This document shows, piece by piece, positions 1 through 9,515 of a stretch of DNA of 64,000 nucleotides. Under the pieces are notes generated by a model. It did no database searches. It was not told the origin of the DNA and saw nothing but the letters and a program-made list of their open reading frames with translations. Each line of letters opens with the position of its first letter. Position 1 is the first letter of the stretch. The position numbers and the translations under genes are program-made. This stretch comes from Meiothermus cerbereus DSM 11376 (lineage in GTDB: Bacteria; Deinococcota; Deinococci; Deinococcales; Thermaceae): the NCBI RefSeq assembly GCF_000620065.1, contig NZ_JHVI01000016.1:29838-93837 (forward strand), in the 5' to 3' direction.

Positions 1-18
1 GCTGGAGGCCGAGAGTGA
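1..18 (+). CDS. 3' end of an upstream CDS, probably the partner ABC permease
   Basis: In frame 1 the first 18 bases read Ala-Gly-Gly-Arg-Glu-stop, with TGA at 16-18, only 3 nt before the ATG of the following DppC-like permease. DppB-type permease genes commonly sit directly upstream of dppC genes, so this is probably the last codons of that partner. Too little sequence is present to identify it. Confidence 0.4.
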   Translation, partial: AGGRE

Positions 19-21
19 GTT

Positions 22-879
22 ATGCGTAGCCAGGCTGTCCCATCGAAAACCTCCAGGAGATCATCTGGTTGGGCCAAGCTGCCCATTGCGCTAAAGGTGG
101 GTTCTTTCCTGATTCTGCTGGTTTTGTTGATGGTGCTGGCCAGCTCACTCAACCCCACCGACCCCAACGCCACCACCCCCAGCCGTCTGGCCCCCCTTTT
201 TTCCCCCGGACACCCCCTGGGCACCGACATCCTGGGGCGCGATACCCTGGCTAGGGTGCTGGCGGGGGCCCAGAATGCCCTTTATGTGGGCCTGATTGCG
301 GTGGGTATCGGGCTTTCGGTGGGGCTTTTGCTGGGTGTGCTGGCAGGGTATTTGGGCGGCTGGCTCGACCAGATTCTGTCGGTGTTGCTGGAAACGCTGT
401 ATGCCCTCCCGGCCCTGCTCATCGCCCTGCTGCTGGCTGCTATTTTCAACCCCGGCGTGACCACCTCGATGGTGGCCATCGGTCTGGCCGCAGTGCCAGC
501 TTTTGCCCGGGTGGCCCGGGCCGGCGTGTTGTCGGTCAAGGCCCTGCCCTATATCGAGGCTGCAAGAGCTCTGGGCATGGGCAGTGGGCGCATTATGCTG
601 CGGCACGTGCTCCCTAACATCATCGGGCCCCTGGTGGTGCAGGCCAGCCTGGCTTTTGCGGTAGCAATTCTGGCCGAGGCCGCGCTCTCGTACCTGGGTT
701 TGGGCACCCAGCCCCCCAACCCCAGCTGGGGCCGGATGCTGCGCGAGGCCCAGAGCTACCAGGAACTCACGCCTTATCCGGTAATTTTCCCTGGTTTGGC
801 GATTGGTCTGGCGGTGCTGGGCTTCAACCTGCTGGGTGATGGGCTGCGGGATTACCTGGATCCGAGAAAAAGAAGCTGA
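22..879 (+). CDS. peptide/nickel-type ABC transporter permease (DppC-like)
   Basis: 285-aa inner-membrane permease of the DppC/OppC family, which forms the channel with a DppB-type partner to import peptides or similar solutes. The first membrane segment is at about residues 25-43, followed by a short external loop and a five- to six-helix BPD_transp_1 domain from about residue 85. The EAA loop that contacts the ATPase is at 179-199 (EAARALGMGSGR...). The family ending PPNPSWGRML lies at 231-240. GGAGG at 4-8 precedes the ATG by about 13 nt. An SDR gene follows 11 nt downstream and is likely co-transcribed. The substrate cannot be read from sequence. Confidence 0.9.
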   Translation: MRSQAVPSKTSRRSSGWAKLPIALKVGSFLILLVLLMVLASSLNPTDPNATTPSRLAPLFSPGHPLGTDILGRDTLARVLAGAQNALYVGLIAVGIGLSVGLLLGVLAGYLGGWLDQILSVLLETLYALPALLIALLLAAIFNPGVTTSMVAIGLAAVPAFARVARAGVLSVKALPYIEAARALGMGSGRIMLRHVLPNIIGPLVVQASLAFAVAILAEAALSYLGLGTQPPNPSWGRMLREAQSYQELTPYPVIFPGLAIGLAVLGFNLLGDGLRDYLDPRKRS

Positions 880-890
880 AAGAGGTTGCT

Positions 891-1682
891 ATGAACTACG
901 CAGACATGTTTCGGCTCGACGGCAAAGTGGCACTGGTGGTGGGGGGAGGTTCGGGGATTGGGCAGGCCTCTTGCGAGGCCCTGGCGGCCCAGGGGGCTAC
1001 CGTGGTGGTGGCAGACCTGAAGGCCGAACTGGCCGCCGAGACCGCCGGCCGGATTGAGGCCAACGGGGGCCGGGCCGAAGCCGATGTGGTCAACATTACC
1101 AATGCGGAAGGGGTAAAGGGGCTAATCCAGGGCATTCTGGAGCGGCATGGGCGGCTCGATGTGGCCGTAACCACCCCCAGCATCAATGTCCGCAAGCCCA
1201 TCCTGCACTACTCGAGCGAGGAGTTTGACCGGGTGGTAAGCGTCAACCTCAAGGGCACTTTTAATGTGCTCACCGAGGCAGGCCGGGCCATGGCCGAACA
1301 GGGCTCGGGCTCGCTGATTGCTTTTTCCTCTATTCGTTCGCAGGTGGTGGAGCCGGGGCAGTCGGTTTACGCCATGACCAAAGCGGGTACCGTCCAGCTC
1401 GTCCGGGGTTTGGCGGTGGAGTTGGGCCCTAAAGGGGTGCGGGCCAACGCCATTGGGCCAGGCGTGATTGACACCCCGCTTACCGCCCCCATCAAGAGCA
1501 AGCCCGACTGGTACCGCGCCTATGCCGAGCGCAACATCCTGCGGCGCTGGGGCCGCCCTGAGGAGGTGGCGGCAGCGGTGGCTTTTCTGGCTTCGCCGGC
1601 GGCTTCCTACATCACGGGCGCCATCTTGTTTGTGGACGGGGGCTGGACAGCCATTGATGGGCGCTTTGACCCACCGCTGTAG
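891..1682 (+). CDS. SDR family NAD(P)-dependent oxidoreductase
   Basis: 263-aa classical short-chain dehydrogenase, a soluble enzyme that oxidises or reduces a hydroxyl/keto group with NAD(P). The cofactor loop GGGSGIG is at 18-24. The catalytic Ser is at 146/147 and Tyr160-x-x-x-Lys164 (VYAMTKAG) is intact. The usual NNAG motif after beta-4 is replaced by a TTPSIN stretch near 94-99, which is uncommon. The C-terminal GAILFVDGG is typical of the family. Its placement directly behind an ABC permease suggests it acts on the imported compound or a derivative, but the substrate is unknown. Length is normal for the family. Confidence 0.88.
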   Translation: MNYADMFRLDGKVALVVGGGSGIGQASCEALAAQGATVVVADLKAELAAETAGRIEANGGRAEADVVNITNAEGVKGLIQGILERHGRLDVAVTTPSINVRKPILHYSSEEFDRVVSVNLKGTFNVLTEAGRAMAEQGSGSLIAFSSIRSQVVEPGQSVYAMTKAGTVQLVRGLAVELGPKGVRANAIGPGVIDTPLTAPIKSKPDWYRAYAERNILRRWGRPEEVAAAVAFLASPAASYITGAILFVDGGWTAIDGRFDPPL

Positions 1683-1744
1683 CGTTGTCCGCTTGGCGGG
1701 TGCGCCTTCAGGGTGTGTTCAGAAAGTGGCACTAAACTAAGCTG

Positions 1745-2953
1745 GTGAACGCTGTGCTTCTACGTCTGCTGCTGGTGGGTCTACTGAGCGGGGTGGCTGT
1801 TGCCCAAAGGCCTGTTGATATCGCATTCTGGCACACCCTCGAGTCCCCCGGGCGGGAGGCGCTGGAAAAAATTGTGGCGGATTTCAACGCTCGACAACGC
1901 GACTATCGCGTGGTAGCGCAGCATGTGGGCGACCTGCGCGAAGGGGGGTTCAAACTAACCGCGGCCCTTCGGGCAGGCAATGCGCCCCAGCTTTACTATG
2001 GCGAGGTTTCGTTTGTGAGCCGGGCAGTACAGGAAAACCTGGCCCTGCCTCTGGACGAATACCTGGGGGCTTTGCCCAACGACTTCTATCCCGGCTTGCT
2101 CGAGACCGGACGCTTTAGGGGCCGAACCTACGCCCTGCCGGTGGAGCTACACCTGCCGGTGCTGTTCTTCAATGCCGACCAACTGGCCGCCCGCCGCCTG
2201 AACCCACCCCAAAGCTGGGAGACCCTGGCCAGTACCGCCCAGCAGCTTACCACCCGTTCGGCCAAAGGGCTGATGGTGGTGAGCGATGTCTACAGTTTTA
2301 ATGCACTCGTGATGAGCCAGGGTGGGCAACTCGTGCGCGAGGGCCGGCCCAACTTTACCGATGCCAGGGTGGTGCAGAGCCTCGAGTACCTGCAAAACCT
2401 GGTGCGCTCGGGGTATGCGGTGAGCCGCAACATCGCCGAGGCCCAGTTTGCCATGGTGGATTTTGTGCGCACCAAGGTGTTTATGGGGGTTGCGCCCATT
2501 ACCGTCTGGCCCACCCTGGAAAAACGTACCCCCATTCCATTCCGGCTGGGGGTGGCCCCCCTACCCCGCACGCCCGACGGCAAGCTACCGCTGGCCGGGG
2601 GCAACCTGATGGTGCTGCGCGGCGCCAGCGAGGCCCAGGCCAGAGGGGCGGTGGCCTTGTGGCGCTACTGGATGGAGCCTGCCACCCAAGCCGAATGGGT
2701 CAAAGCGACCTACTGCCTCCCCTTGCGCCGTTCGACCCAGCCCTTGCTGGAGGATTTCTACCGCGAAGACCCCCGCCGCCGGGTGGTGCTGGGGGGCCTC
2801 GAGCAGGCCGCCACCTGGGTGCAAGACCCCGAGGTGACCCTCTGGTATGGGTTTTTGGAGGAGGCCCTCGAGCGCGTCTTGAAGGGCAACGCCAACCCCC
2901 GCCAGGCCCTGGAAGAGGCCCAGCGCAAGGCTCTGACGGTGGAGCGCCGCTAG
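1745..2953 (+). CDS. ABC transporter sugar-type substrate-binding protein
   Basis: 402-aa family 1 extracellular solute-binding protein, resembling the UgpB/MalE group that captures sugars or glycerol phosphates outside the membrane. It starts with GTG and has a signal peptide of about 20 residues ending VAVAQ. The mature part begins with the typical FWHTLESPGREALEKIV strand-helix unit and has the GGNLMVLRGAS and Trp-rich C-terminal lobe of the family. It belongs to a different family from the DppBC-type permease upstream, and no sugar permease follows it, so its membrane partners are not in this window. It is separated from the SDR gene by 62 nt and may be a separate unit. Confidence 0.85.
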   Translation: MNAVLLRLLLVGLLSGVAVAQRPVDIAFWHTLESPGREALEKIVADFNARQRDYRVVAQHVGDLREGGFKLTAALRAGNAPQLYYGEVSFVSRAVQENLALPLDEYLGALPNDFYPGLLETGRFRGRTYALPVELHLPVLFFNADQLAARRLNPPQSWETLASTAQQLTTRSAKGLMVVSDVYSFNALVMSQGGQLVREGRPNFTDARVVQSLEYLQNLVRSGYAVSRNIAEAQFAMVDFVRTKVFMGVAPITVWPTLEKRTPIPFRLGVAPLPRTPDGKLPLAGGNLMVLRGASEAQARGAVALWRYWMEPATQAEWVKATYCLPLRRSTQPLLEDFYREDPRRRVVLGGLEQAATWVQDPEVTLWYGFLEEALERVLKGNANPRQALEEAQRKALTVERR

Positions 2954-3030
2954 CGCGTTTCAGTGAACGGTTTTTGTTGTGGTGGAGCATCCCTCATGCT
3001 CTTTGGGCTTTTGTGGAGGGTGCGACAATA

Positions 3031-3143
3031 AATCTGCTTGATTTTACTTATTTTGGAGCCCCCACCCGAAGCGCCGCAACTCGCAGCAGTCGTAACGGAC
3101 GAGCTTTTGACAGCGCTTAGCGGAACGCTTTGAGCGGGGTTCA
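3031..3143 (+). repeat. R1 interspersed repeat, degenerate copy (R1-a)
   Basis: Diverged copy of the R1 family: an AT-rich tail (TTGATTTTACTTATTTTGG), then CCCCACCCGAAGCG, and a closing TGAGCGGGGTTCAT. It lies between the convergent ends of the binding-protein gene and the P-type ATPase gene and fills most of that gap. Confidence 0.55.
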
Positions 3144-3145
3144 TA

Positions 3146-5635
3146 TCAGTCGATAGCGACAAGGGGGCGGGTGGGGTGGTTGTTGCGCCAGAAGAGACGG
3201 CTGGTCAGCTCGGCCAAGCCCCAGGCCAGTAGGGCCGTACCCAGCAGCACCCCCCACAGCAGCAGCGGCAAGGGAACCAGATCCAGCGCAACGATGCTGG
3301 CCGGCAGCATACCCGCCGCGAATTGCATGGCCATACCCAGCAGCACCGCGGCGTGCAGCCACAGGTTGGGCAGGGGGAACAGGTGGGTGTGGCGGGCCGG
3401 GTAAGCGAAGAAAAGCTGGCCGATGGCCATGAAGTGGAAGGCCGTGCTGCGGGTGGCCTCGAGGCTATACCCGAAGCGTGGTAGCAAGCCCAGCAGCCCC
3501 AGCGCACACATCGCCTTGATGCTGCCGCTCACCAGCACAAAGCGCAAAGAAACCCGATCCAGCAGAGGGGCATGTGGCGGGCGAGGCGGATGTTGCATCA
3601 CACCGGGGTTTTTGTCCAGGGTGAGGGCCAGGGCTGGCAGGCCGTCGGTAATCAGGTTGATCCACAGAATCTGCACGGCTGTAAGCGGCAGAAGCAAGGC
3701 CCCGGTGGCGTCGCGTAGGTTCAGCAGGGCCGCGGCAAGAGCCCCGATGGCCACCACCAGCACCTCGGACAGGTTGGTGGAGAAGAGGAAGCGGATGAAT
3801 TTCTGGATGTTCTCGTAGATATTGCGCCCTTCCTCGATGGCCGCTACGATGGTGGCAAAGTTGTCATCCAGCAGCACCAGGTCGGCCACCTCGCGGCTCA
3901 CGTCCGAGCCGCGCTGCCCCATGGCCACGCCCACGTCGGCGCGTTTGAGGGCGGGGGCGTCGTTCACGCCGTCGCCGGTCATGGCCACCACCTCGCCGCT
4001 GGACTGGAGCAGCTCCACCAGCTTTAGCTTGTGCTCGGGGGAGACCCGGGCGAATACATTCACCTCGCGTACTGCCTGAGCCAGGGCCTGGGGGGTGTAT
4101 TCTTCTAGGTCGCTGCCGGTGATGACCCGCTCGCCCGGAATCCCGATCTGATGGGCGATGGCCAGCGCGGTGGCCGGATGGTCGCCCGTGACCATCAAAA
4201 CCCGGATACCGGCTTCCTGGGCCTTGCGGATGGCCTCGGGCACCTCGGGCCGGGGCGGATCCCAGAACAGCACCAGGCCCAAAAATTGCAGGTTTTCTTC
4301 AGTTTCGCCGGCAGCCCAGGCCACCCCCAGCACCCGGTAGCCCTCGGCAGCATAGGCCAGGGCTTTCTCGAGCCAGGACTGCTGTTCGTCTGGGGGCAGG
4401 CTCGAGCGCCCCAGCAACACTTCGGGGGCGCCCTTGAGATAGCTTTGCAGGCCCTTTGGACTCTGCACTGTGACCCGCTGGAACTTGTGGCTGCTCTCGA
4501 AGGCCCGTTCGGAGTGGCGGGGGTGGTACTGCCGCAGGGCTTCTACATCCACTCCCTTCTGCTCCACAAAGTTCAGCAGGGCCAGATCCATGGGGTCGCC
4601 GATGCCGTGGTCGGCGTCGTTGGCCAAGGCCAGGGCGGTGTGGGCCAGAGCGGGGTCGGGGCTATCCAGGGCCCGTACCTCCATGCGGTTTTCGGTGAGG
4701 GTGCCGGTTTTGTCGGTGGCGATGACCGTAACCGAGCCCAGGGCCTCCACGGCCGAGAGTTTGCGTACTACTGCTTTGCGCCCGGCCATGCGCTCCACCC
4801 CCAGCGAGAGCGTGAGGGTTAGCACCGCCGGCAACCCCTCGGGCACCGCAGCCACCGCCAAGGCCACCGCAAACAGAAAGACCTGTGGGAGCCGGCCCAC
4901 CCCCTCGGTAAACAGGCCCAAGAGCACCAGCAGCCCGGCCAGCAGCAACACCCAGCGGGCCACCTGGTTGCCGAAGCGGTGGAGGTCGTGCTCGAGCGGT
5001 GTGGGCTCGGCCTTAATCTCACCCAGAAGGGTAGCGAGCTTGCCCAGCGCGCTCTCGGGGCCGGTGCGCTGCACCTCGGCAAAGGCCTTGCCCCGCACCA
5101 GTAGGGTCCCGCTAAACAGTTCCTGACCCGCTTCTTTTTCCACCGGGAGGCTCTCGCCGGTCAAGACCGACTCGTCTAAAAGCGGGTTGCCTTCCAGCAC
5201 GGTTACATCGGCAGGAACGCGGTCGCCGGCCTCGAGCCGCACCAGGTCGCCCGGCACCAGCTCGCGGCTGGGGCGCTGCACCCACACCCCATCGCGCTCG
5301 ACCCAGACCAGGGGGCTGGATAGCCGCTTGAGCTTATGCAGGGCCGCTTCCGACTTGCGTTCCTGCCAGGTGCCCAGCCCGGCGTTGAGCAGCAGAATCA
5401 GGCCAATCACCACGGACTCCAGCGGCCAGCCATGCCGACCCTCGAGCCACCACACCGCAAAATCCACCGCCAGGGCAAACAGCAGGATGTAGATCAGCGG
5501 ACTTTTGAACTGCTGCAAAAACCGGCGCCACAGCGGCTCGGGAGGTTTCTCGGGTAGGGCGTTGGGGCCGTGGCTGTGCAGACGTCTTCGGGCTTCGGAT
5601 TCGCTCAGGCCGGAAAAGGATGGCTCAACATACAT
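3146..5635 (-). CDS. type II P-type cation-transporting ATPase (probably Ca2+)
   Basis: 829-aa inner-membrane ion pump of the E1-E2 class that couples ATP hydrolysis to cation export. It contains, in order, an N-terminal cation-ATPase domain, the actuator TGES loop, the type II membrane motif PEGLP, the phosphorylation site DKTGTLTE, the hinge [20 protein letters not shown], and a C-terminal bundle of four or more membrane helices. PEGLP argues for a Ca2+ or Na+/K+ type rather than a heavy-metal pump; there are no N-terminal CxxC domains. A longer frame opens at 5665, but the ATG at 5635 is preceded by GGAGGG at good spacing. It follows the hydrogenase protease gene by about 20 nt and may be read through from that operon. 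Confidence 0.9.
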   Translation of the reverse strand: MYVEPSFSGLSESEARRRLHSHGPNALPEKPPEPLWRRFLQQFKSPLIYILLFALAVDFAVWWLEGRHGWPLESVVIGLILLLNAGLGTWQERKSEAALHKLKRLSSPLVWVERDGVWVQRPSRELVPGDLVRLEAGDRVPADVTVLEGNPLLDESVLTGESLPVEKEAGQELFSGTLLVRGKAFAEVQRTGPESALGKLATLLGEIKAEPTPLEHDLHRFGNQVARWVLLLAGLLVLLGLFTEGVGRLPQVFLFAVALAVAAVPEGLPAVLTLTLSLGVERMAGRKAVVRKLSAVEALGSVTVIATDKTGTLTENRMEVRALDSPDPALAHTALALANDADHGIGDPMDLALLNFVEQKGVDVEALRQYHPRHSERAFESSHKFQRVTVQSPKGLQSYLKGAPEVLLGRSSLPPDEQQSWLEKALAYAAEGYRVLGVAWAAGETEENLQFLGLVLFWDPPRPEVPEAIRKAQEAGIRVLMVTGDHPATALAIAHQIGIPGERVITGSDLEEYTPQALAQAVREVNVFARVSPEHKLKLVELLQSSGEVVAMTGDGVNDAPALKRADVGVAMGQRGSDVSREVADLVLLDDNFATIVAAIEEGRNIYENIQKFIRFLFSTNLSEVLVVAIGALAAALLNLRDATGALLLPLTAVQILWINLITDGLPALALTLDKNPGVMQHPPRPPHAPLLDRVSLRFVLVSGSIKAMCALGLLGLLPRFGYSLEATRSTAFHFMAIGQLFFAYPARHTHLFPLPNLWLHAAVLLGMAMQFAAGMLPASIVALDLVPLPLLLWGVLLGTALLAWGLAELTSRLFWRNNHPTRPLVAID

Positions 5636-5654
5636 GGTGGCCCTCCAAACAGAC

Positions 5655-6128
5655 TCAAGTATCACGCTGAGGGGTGCTTGTTACCGGAGCATTACCTGGG
5701 CCTGCCAGAATGCTGCGGATGAACGCCTCGGCGGCTTGCCTGACCTCTGGACTTAGCCCTTCGCCGCTGCCAAACCGCCGACCCTCGAGGCCGTAAACCA
5801 CCGTGCGGCGAGGCAGCACACCCAGGGCGCGGGCGAGCTCGAGGGCCTCGCTCAGGCTTAAGACGTGGCTCGAGAGGCGATTAAGTGCCGCGGGCAAGGG
5901 GTCAGAACCCACCTCGAGCACATGCAGGGTTCCGGGCGGTTGGCCCGAGCACACCGCCTCCACCACCCAGGCCTCGTCGGCCCCGGCCAGGCCCTCCACC
6001 AGGCGGGTCAGGTCGTCGCCCACTTCCAGCACTTCCAGGCCCGCTGTGCGAAGTTGTTTGGCAATCCAGGGCCCCACCCCGTCGTCCTGACGGAAGGGAT
6101 TGCCCAGGGCCAGCACTCTAGGTCTCAT
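5655..6128 (-). CDS. [NiFe]-hydrogenase maturation protease
   Basis: 157-aa endopeptidase of the HycI/HyaD/HybD family, which removes the C-terminal peptide of the hydrogenase large subunit after nickel insertion. The N-terminus [15 protein letters not shown] carries the nickel-sensing Asp/Glu-type site of the family, and the second conserved acidic region is at AWVVEAV. It overlaps the end of the large-subunit gene by 11 nt and is therefore translationally coupled to its substrate. An upstream in-frame extension exists to 6269 but is a shadow of the large subunit. This is the last gene of the hydrogenase operon. Confidence 0.88.
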   Translation of the reverse strand: MRPRVLALGNPFRQDDGVGPWIAKQLRTAGLEVLEVGDDLTRLVEGLAGADEAWVVEAVCSGQPPGTLHVLEVGSDPLPAALNRLSSHVLSLSEALELARALGVLPRRTVVYGLEGRRFGSGEGLSPEVRQAAEAFIRSILAGPGNAPVTSTPQRDT

Positions 6129-7428
6129 GCTCCATTTCCAGCCGCAAAAAGTGGGTCGCGCAGGAGATGCAGGGATCGTAGTTGCGGATGGTCTGCTCGC
6201 AGCGCAGGGTGAGCTCGGGTTTGGGCAGCTCGAGGTGGGCCGCCACAAACTGCCGCAGGTCTTCCTCAATCATCTTCTGGTTTTGCGAGGTGGGGGGCAC
6301 GATTTTGGCCTCGGTAATCAGGCCCTGTTGGTCCATCTGGTAGCGGTGGTAGAGAATGCCGCGGGGGGCCTCGCTACAGCCCGCACCAGTGGCGGCTTTG
6401 GGCACCACCGGAAGGCTGGGGGCATCGGGCTCCTCGTATTCGCCCATCAGACGCAGGGCTTCCTCGCAGGCGTAGAGGGTTTCGAGGGCCCGCACCACAA
6501 TGCTCTGGAAGGGGTTGCGGCAGACCGGCCCCAGGCCAACCTCCTTTGCCAGCGATTGCAGCGGGGCGGGGAGCAGGTCGTAGTTGAGGTTGTAGCGGGC
6601 CAGTGGCCCCACCAGATAGGGCTGCCCAGAAAGGGTAGCGTGCAGGGCGTTGGAGTGGGGGACGTGTTCTTCCTGGAAGTGCTGCTCGAAGGCCGAAACC
6701 GGGATGTCCAGCCCCCGGTTGGAGACGATGCGCCCCTGCAGGATGGGGTAGGCGCCCTCTTCGCGCAGCGAGACAAAGGTGTAGTCGGGCTTTAGGTCGG
6801 GAAAGTTCAGCCCTGCCACAAAGCGCACCGTCTCCAGGGCAATCTCGCGGGCTTGCTCGAGCTTATCCCGCACTGCCAGCAGCTCGGCCTTGCGCGGCAC
6901 CCGGTAGAACCCGCCCACCTTTACATTTATGGGGTGAATCTCGCGCCCGCCCAAGAGCGTCATCAGTTCGTTGCCGGTCTTCTTGAGCTGGAGGGCCCGC
7001 TTGATCCGCTCGGGCTGGTCCTGCGCCAGCCGTACCGCGTCGGGGTAGCCCAGAAAATCGGGGAGATGCAAAAAGTAGATGTGCAGGGTGTGGCTCTCGA
7101 TCCACTCCCCGCAGTAGAGCAGCCGCCGCAGGGCTTTGAGCTGACCCCCCACTTCCAGGCCCAAAGCGGCCTCCAGGGCCTGGCAGGAACTCATCTGATA
7201 GGCCACCGGGCAGATGCCGCAGATGCGGGCGGTGATGTCGGGCACTTCGGCAAAATTGCGCCCGCGCAAAAAAGCCTCAAAGAAACGTGGGGGCTCGAAG
7301 ATGTCGAGCCGCACCTCTTCGACCTGGTTCCCCTTGACCCGCACATACAAGGCCCCTTCCCCTTCCACGCGGGCCAGGTTGCCTACCCGGATGGTTCGGG
7401 TATGGCGGGGTTTCGCGCTGTCATCCAT
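6118..7428 (-). CDS. hydA: [NiFe]-hydrogenase large (alpha) subunit, group 3-like
   Basis: 436-aa catalytic subunit that binds the NiFe(CN)2CO centre. Both nickel-binding motifs are intact: L1 RICGICP with Cys70 and Cys73, and L2 DPCISCATH with Cys420 and Cys423 near the C-terminus. The ten residues after His426 ([10 protein letters not shown]) are the expected peptide cut off by the adjacent protease. The short N-terminal lead and the lack of any Tat partner fit a cytoplasmic group 3b (NADP-linked, sulfhydrogenase-type) enzyme. Its start overlaps the small-subunit gene by 8 nt. The order beta, gamma, delta, alpha matches that group. The exact subgroup needs a phylogeny. Confidence 0.93.
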   Translation of the reverse strand: MDDSAKPRHTRTIRVGNLARVEGEGALYVRVKGNQVEEVRLDIFEPPRFFEAFLRGRNFAEVPDITARICGICPVAYQMSSCQALEAALGLEVGGQLKALRRLLYCGEWIESHTLHIYFLHLPDFLGYPDAVRLAQDQPERIKRALQLKKTGNELMTLLGGREIHPINVKVGGFYRVPRKAELLAVRDKLEQAREIALETVRFVAGLNFPDLKPDYTFVSLREEGAYPILQGRIVSNRGLDIPVSAFEQHFQEEHVPHSNALHATLSGQPYLVGPLARYNLNYDLLPAPLQSLAKEVGLGPVCRNPFQSIVVRALETLYACEEALRLMGEYEEPDAPSLPVVPKAATGAGCSEAPRGILYHRYQMDQQGLITEAKIVPPTSQNQKMIEEDLRQFVAAHLELPKPELTLRCEQTIRNYDPCISCATHFLRLEMEHET

Positions 7429-8197
7429 GGCGCGCTGCCTCCTTGCTAAAGGCCTGGGCCCCGGCGTTGTAGGTGCGGAAGGCCCGCTGTTGGGCTGTTT
7501 CGTCTACCCCGAGGTGCGTCCACCAGGCGCTCAGGGCCACGGTATTGGGATTCTCCTGAGGGCCAAAGCAGCCGTAGCAGCCCCGCTGGTAGGCCGGGCA
7601 GATGGCCCCACATCCGGCCTGGGTGACCGGCCCCAGGCAGGGGATGCCCTGGGCCACCATCACACAGACCGTGCCCCGGGCCTTGCACTCCAGGCAGACG
7701 CTGTGCGGGGGGATGTTGGGCTTGCGCTTGTGCAAAAATGCCGAGATCACCTCGAGCAACTGCGCTTTATTCACCGGACAACCCCGCAGCTCGAAGTCCA
7801 CCTTCACGTGCTCGGAGATGGCGCTGGAGTGCTGCAGGGTCTGGATGTACTCGGGCCGAGCATACACCACGCGGGTAAAGGCCTCCACATCGGCAAAGTT
7901 GCGCAAAGCCTGGATGCCCCCCGCCGTGGCACAGGCCCCAATGGCCACTAGAAACCGGGAGTTCTTGCGGATAGCCTGGATGCGCTCGGCGTCGTGGGGG
8001 GTGGTGATGGAACCTTCTACCAGCGACAGGTCGTAGGGGCCGGGCAGAACAGCACTGGAGGCCTCGAGGAAGTGGGCAATTGTCACCGCTCCGGCCACGG
8101 CCAGCAGTTCATCCTCACAGTCCAAAAGCGAAAGTTGACACCCATCGCAGGAGGCAAACTTCCAGACCGCCAGGGTGGGTTTGTGCTTACCGGGCAT
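7421..8197 (-). CDS. hydD: [NiFe]-hydrogenase small (delta) subunit
   Basis: 258-aa Fe-S subunit of the hydrogenase/complex I 20-kDa family, which carries electrons from the NiFe site. The proximal cluster ligands are visible as SCDGC near residue 19, GACATAGG and RGCPV. The C-terminal half has a dense Cys set ([33 protein letters not shown]) for two more clusters. No Tat signal is present, so the protein is cytoplasmic. Its ATG abuts the TAG of the gamma-subunit gene (TAGATG) and is preceded by a perfect Shine-Dalgarno AAAGGAGGT. Confidence 0.92.
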   Translation of the reverse strand: MPGKHKPTLAVWKFASCDGCQLSLLDCEDELLAVAGAVTIAHFLEASSAVLPGPYDLSLVEGSITTPHDAERIQAIRKNSRFLVAIGACATAGGIQALRNFADVEAFTRVVYARPEYIQTLQHSSAISEHVKVDFELRGCPVNKAQLLEVISAFLHKRKPNIPPHSVCLECKARGTVCVMVAQGIPCLGPVTQAGCGAICPAYQRGCYGCFGPQENPNTVALSAWWTHLGVDETAQQRAFRTYNAGAQAFSKEAARHG

Positions 8198-9064
8198 CTA
8201 GACCTCCTTTCGCACGATCCAATCCCGCACCTGGGGGAAGGCGAATACTGGCCCGTCCTTACAAACGAAGTGCGGCCCCAGCTGGCAATGTCCACAAAAG
8301 CCCACTGCACACTTCATGTTGCGCTCCATCGAAAGGTAGAGGTTTTCCTCCGGCACCCCGCGCTTACGCAGCTCGGCAATGGTAAAACGCATCATTACTT
8401 CCGGCCCCACCATCAGGGCGGTGGTGTGGGCGGGGTCTAGCTGCAGGTGGGGAATTAGCTCGGTAACCAACCCCACAGCCCCATCCCAACGGCCCTCGGC
8501 CCGGTCTACCGTCACCCGCACCGGCGAGGCACCGGGGGCATGGGAGAGGGTGTGCTGCCAGCGCTGGAGTTCTTTGGGGAACAGCAGGTCGGCGGGGGTG
8601 CGGGCCCCATAAAGCAGGTAAACCCGCCCGTAGTTCCGGCGGTGGCGCAGCAGGTGGTAGATGGCGGGGCGCAAAGGGGGCAGCCCAATGCCCCCAGCTA
8701 CCACCACCAGATCACCTCCCCTGGCCTGTTCCATCGGCCAAGCGCTGCCAAAAGGCCCGCGTACCCCCAGCACATCCCCCTTGCGGAGCTGGCACAGGGC
8801 CTCGGTGACCGGGCCCACCCGGCGGATGGTGTGCACCAGGCGCTCGGGCTTGTGGGGGTCGCCGCTGATGGAGATGGGTACCTCGCCCACCCCAAAGACA
8901 TACAGCATGGTGAACTGGCCCGGCAAAAAGGCGAGCGGCGGGCTGGACTGGGCCTCGAGCTCGAGCGTCACCACATCGGCGGTCTCGCGGATGGCCCGTG
9001 CCACCCGAAAGGGACGGGGCAGCATGGGGTCGGGCCGTGGGGTAGAACTAATGAGGCTGACCAT
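8198..9064 (-). CDS. hydG: hydrogenase FAD/NAD(P)-binding (gamma) subunit
   Basis: 288-aa diaphorase-type subunit of the ferredoxin-NADP reductase superfamily, passing electrons between the hydrogenase Fe-S chain and NAD(P)H. It contains an FAD-binding barrel with FLPGQFTMLYVFGVGEVPIS, an NAD(P) domain with VVAGGIGLPPLRP, and a C-terminal [2Fe-2S] site CAVGFCGHCQLGPHFVC. It resembles Pyrococcus sulfhydrogenase gamma and anaerobic sulfite reductase B. The chosen ATG overlaps the upstream cyclic-nucleotide-domain gene by 17 nt. An ATG at 9025 is an alternative, because neither has a convincing ribosome-binding site. Confidence 0.88.
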   Translation of the reverse strand: MVSLISSTPRPDPMLPRPFRVARAIRETADVVTLELEAQSSPPLAFLPGQFTMLYVFGVGEVPISISGDPHKPERLVHTIRRVGPVTEALCQLRKGDVLGVRGPFGSAWPMEQARGGDLVVVAGGIGLPPLRPAIYHLLRHRRNYGRVYLLYGARTPADLLFPKELQRWQHTLSHAPGASPVRVTVDRAEGRWDGAVGLVTELIPHLQLDPAHTTALMVGPEVMMRFTIAELRKRGVPEENLYLSMERNMKCAVGFCGHCQLGPHFVCKDGPVFAFPQVRDWIVRKEV

Positions 9065-9515
9065 ATAAGTCCAGTAGGCGAAGCCGGGTGGCCTGCAAGC
9101 GTCCGCCGATAACCCTCGAGAAGCGCTTGCACAGCTCGTAACCGAAGTGGTGGTCTTCTTCCGAGCGCTGGCGTACCGCCGCTGCATCGAAGGCCAGCAA
9201 GCGGGCAGCCTGGAAGATGTGGGCATCGAAGGTCTTGCGGGTCTCGGGCAGCATCACCGACCAGCCCAGCACCTCCCCCGGCCCCAGGGTCTGAATCACC
9301 AGCGCACCTCGCCCAGGGGTGTGGATTTCCAGGCGCACCAGCCCCTCTTGAACCAGGTAAAAGTCTTTGGATTGGTCGCCCTCCCGGTACAGGTAGTCGC
9401 CTACTTCCAGCGCCAGGGGCTCGGCCAGCTCGGCCAGCCAGGCCAGGTCTTTGGGTCGCAGGCCGCGGAAGAAGGGATGTTCGCTCAGATACTGCTGAAG
9501 GCTGGTTTTAGACAT
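9048..9515 (-). CDS. cyclic nucleotide-binding domain protein without HTH
   Basis: 155-aa protein consisting almost entirely of one cNMP-binding/Crp-type beta barrel (residues about 8-125; [20 protein letters not shown] and the GPGEVLGW segment), followed by a C-helix region and a short tail. The DNA-binding helix-turn-helix of Crp/Fnr regulators is absent, so it is unlikely to be a transcription factor by itself. It lies inside the hydrogenase operon, overlapping the beta gene by 8 nt and the gamma gene by 17 nt. Fixed stoichiometric production with the enzyme suggests a regulatory or structural partner (inference). The ATG at 9515 has GGGGGG upstream; a GTG two codons earlier is possible. 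Confidence 0.85.
   Translation of the reverse strand: MSKTSLQQYLSEHPFFRGLRPKDLAWLAELAEPLALEVGDYLYREGDQSKDFYLVQEGLVRLEIHTPGRGALVIQTLGPGEVLGWSVMLPETRKTFDAHIFQAARLLAFDAAAVRQRSEEDHHFGYELCKRFSRVIGGRLQATRLRLLDLYGQPH

Noticed and set aside
6100..6795. Long plus-strand open frame opposite the hydrogenase large subunit
   Set aside because: It is the antisense shadow of hydA, Gly/Gln/His-rich without domain features; the same applies to many plus-strand frames over ppsA, glcD, lpxD and pil genes.
8198..9226. Longer start for the hydrogenase gamma subunit at 9226
   Set aside because: The extra N-terminus is a shadow of the cNMP-domain gene and unlike the family.
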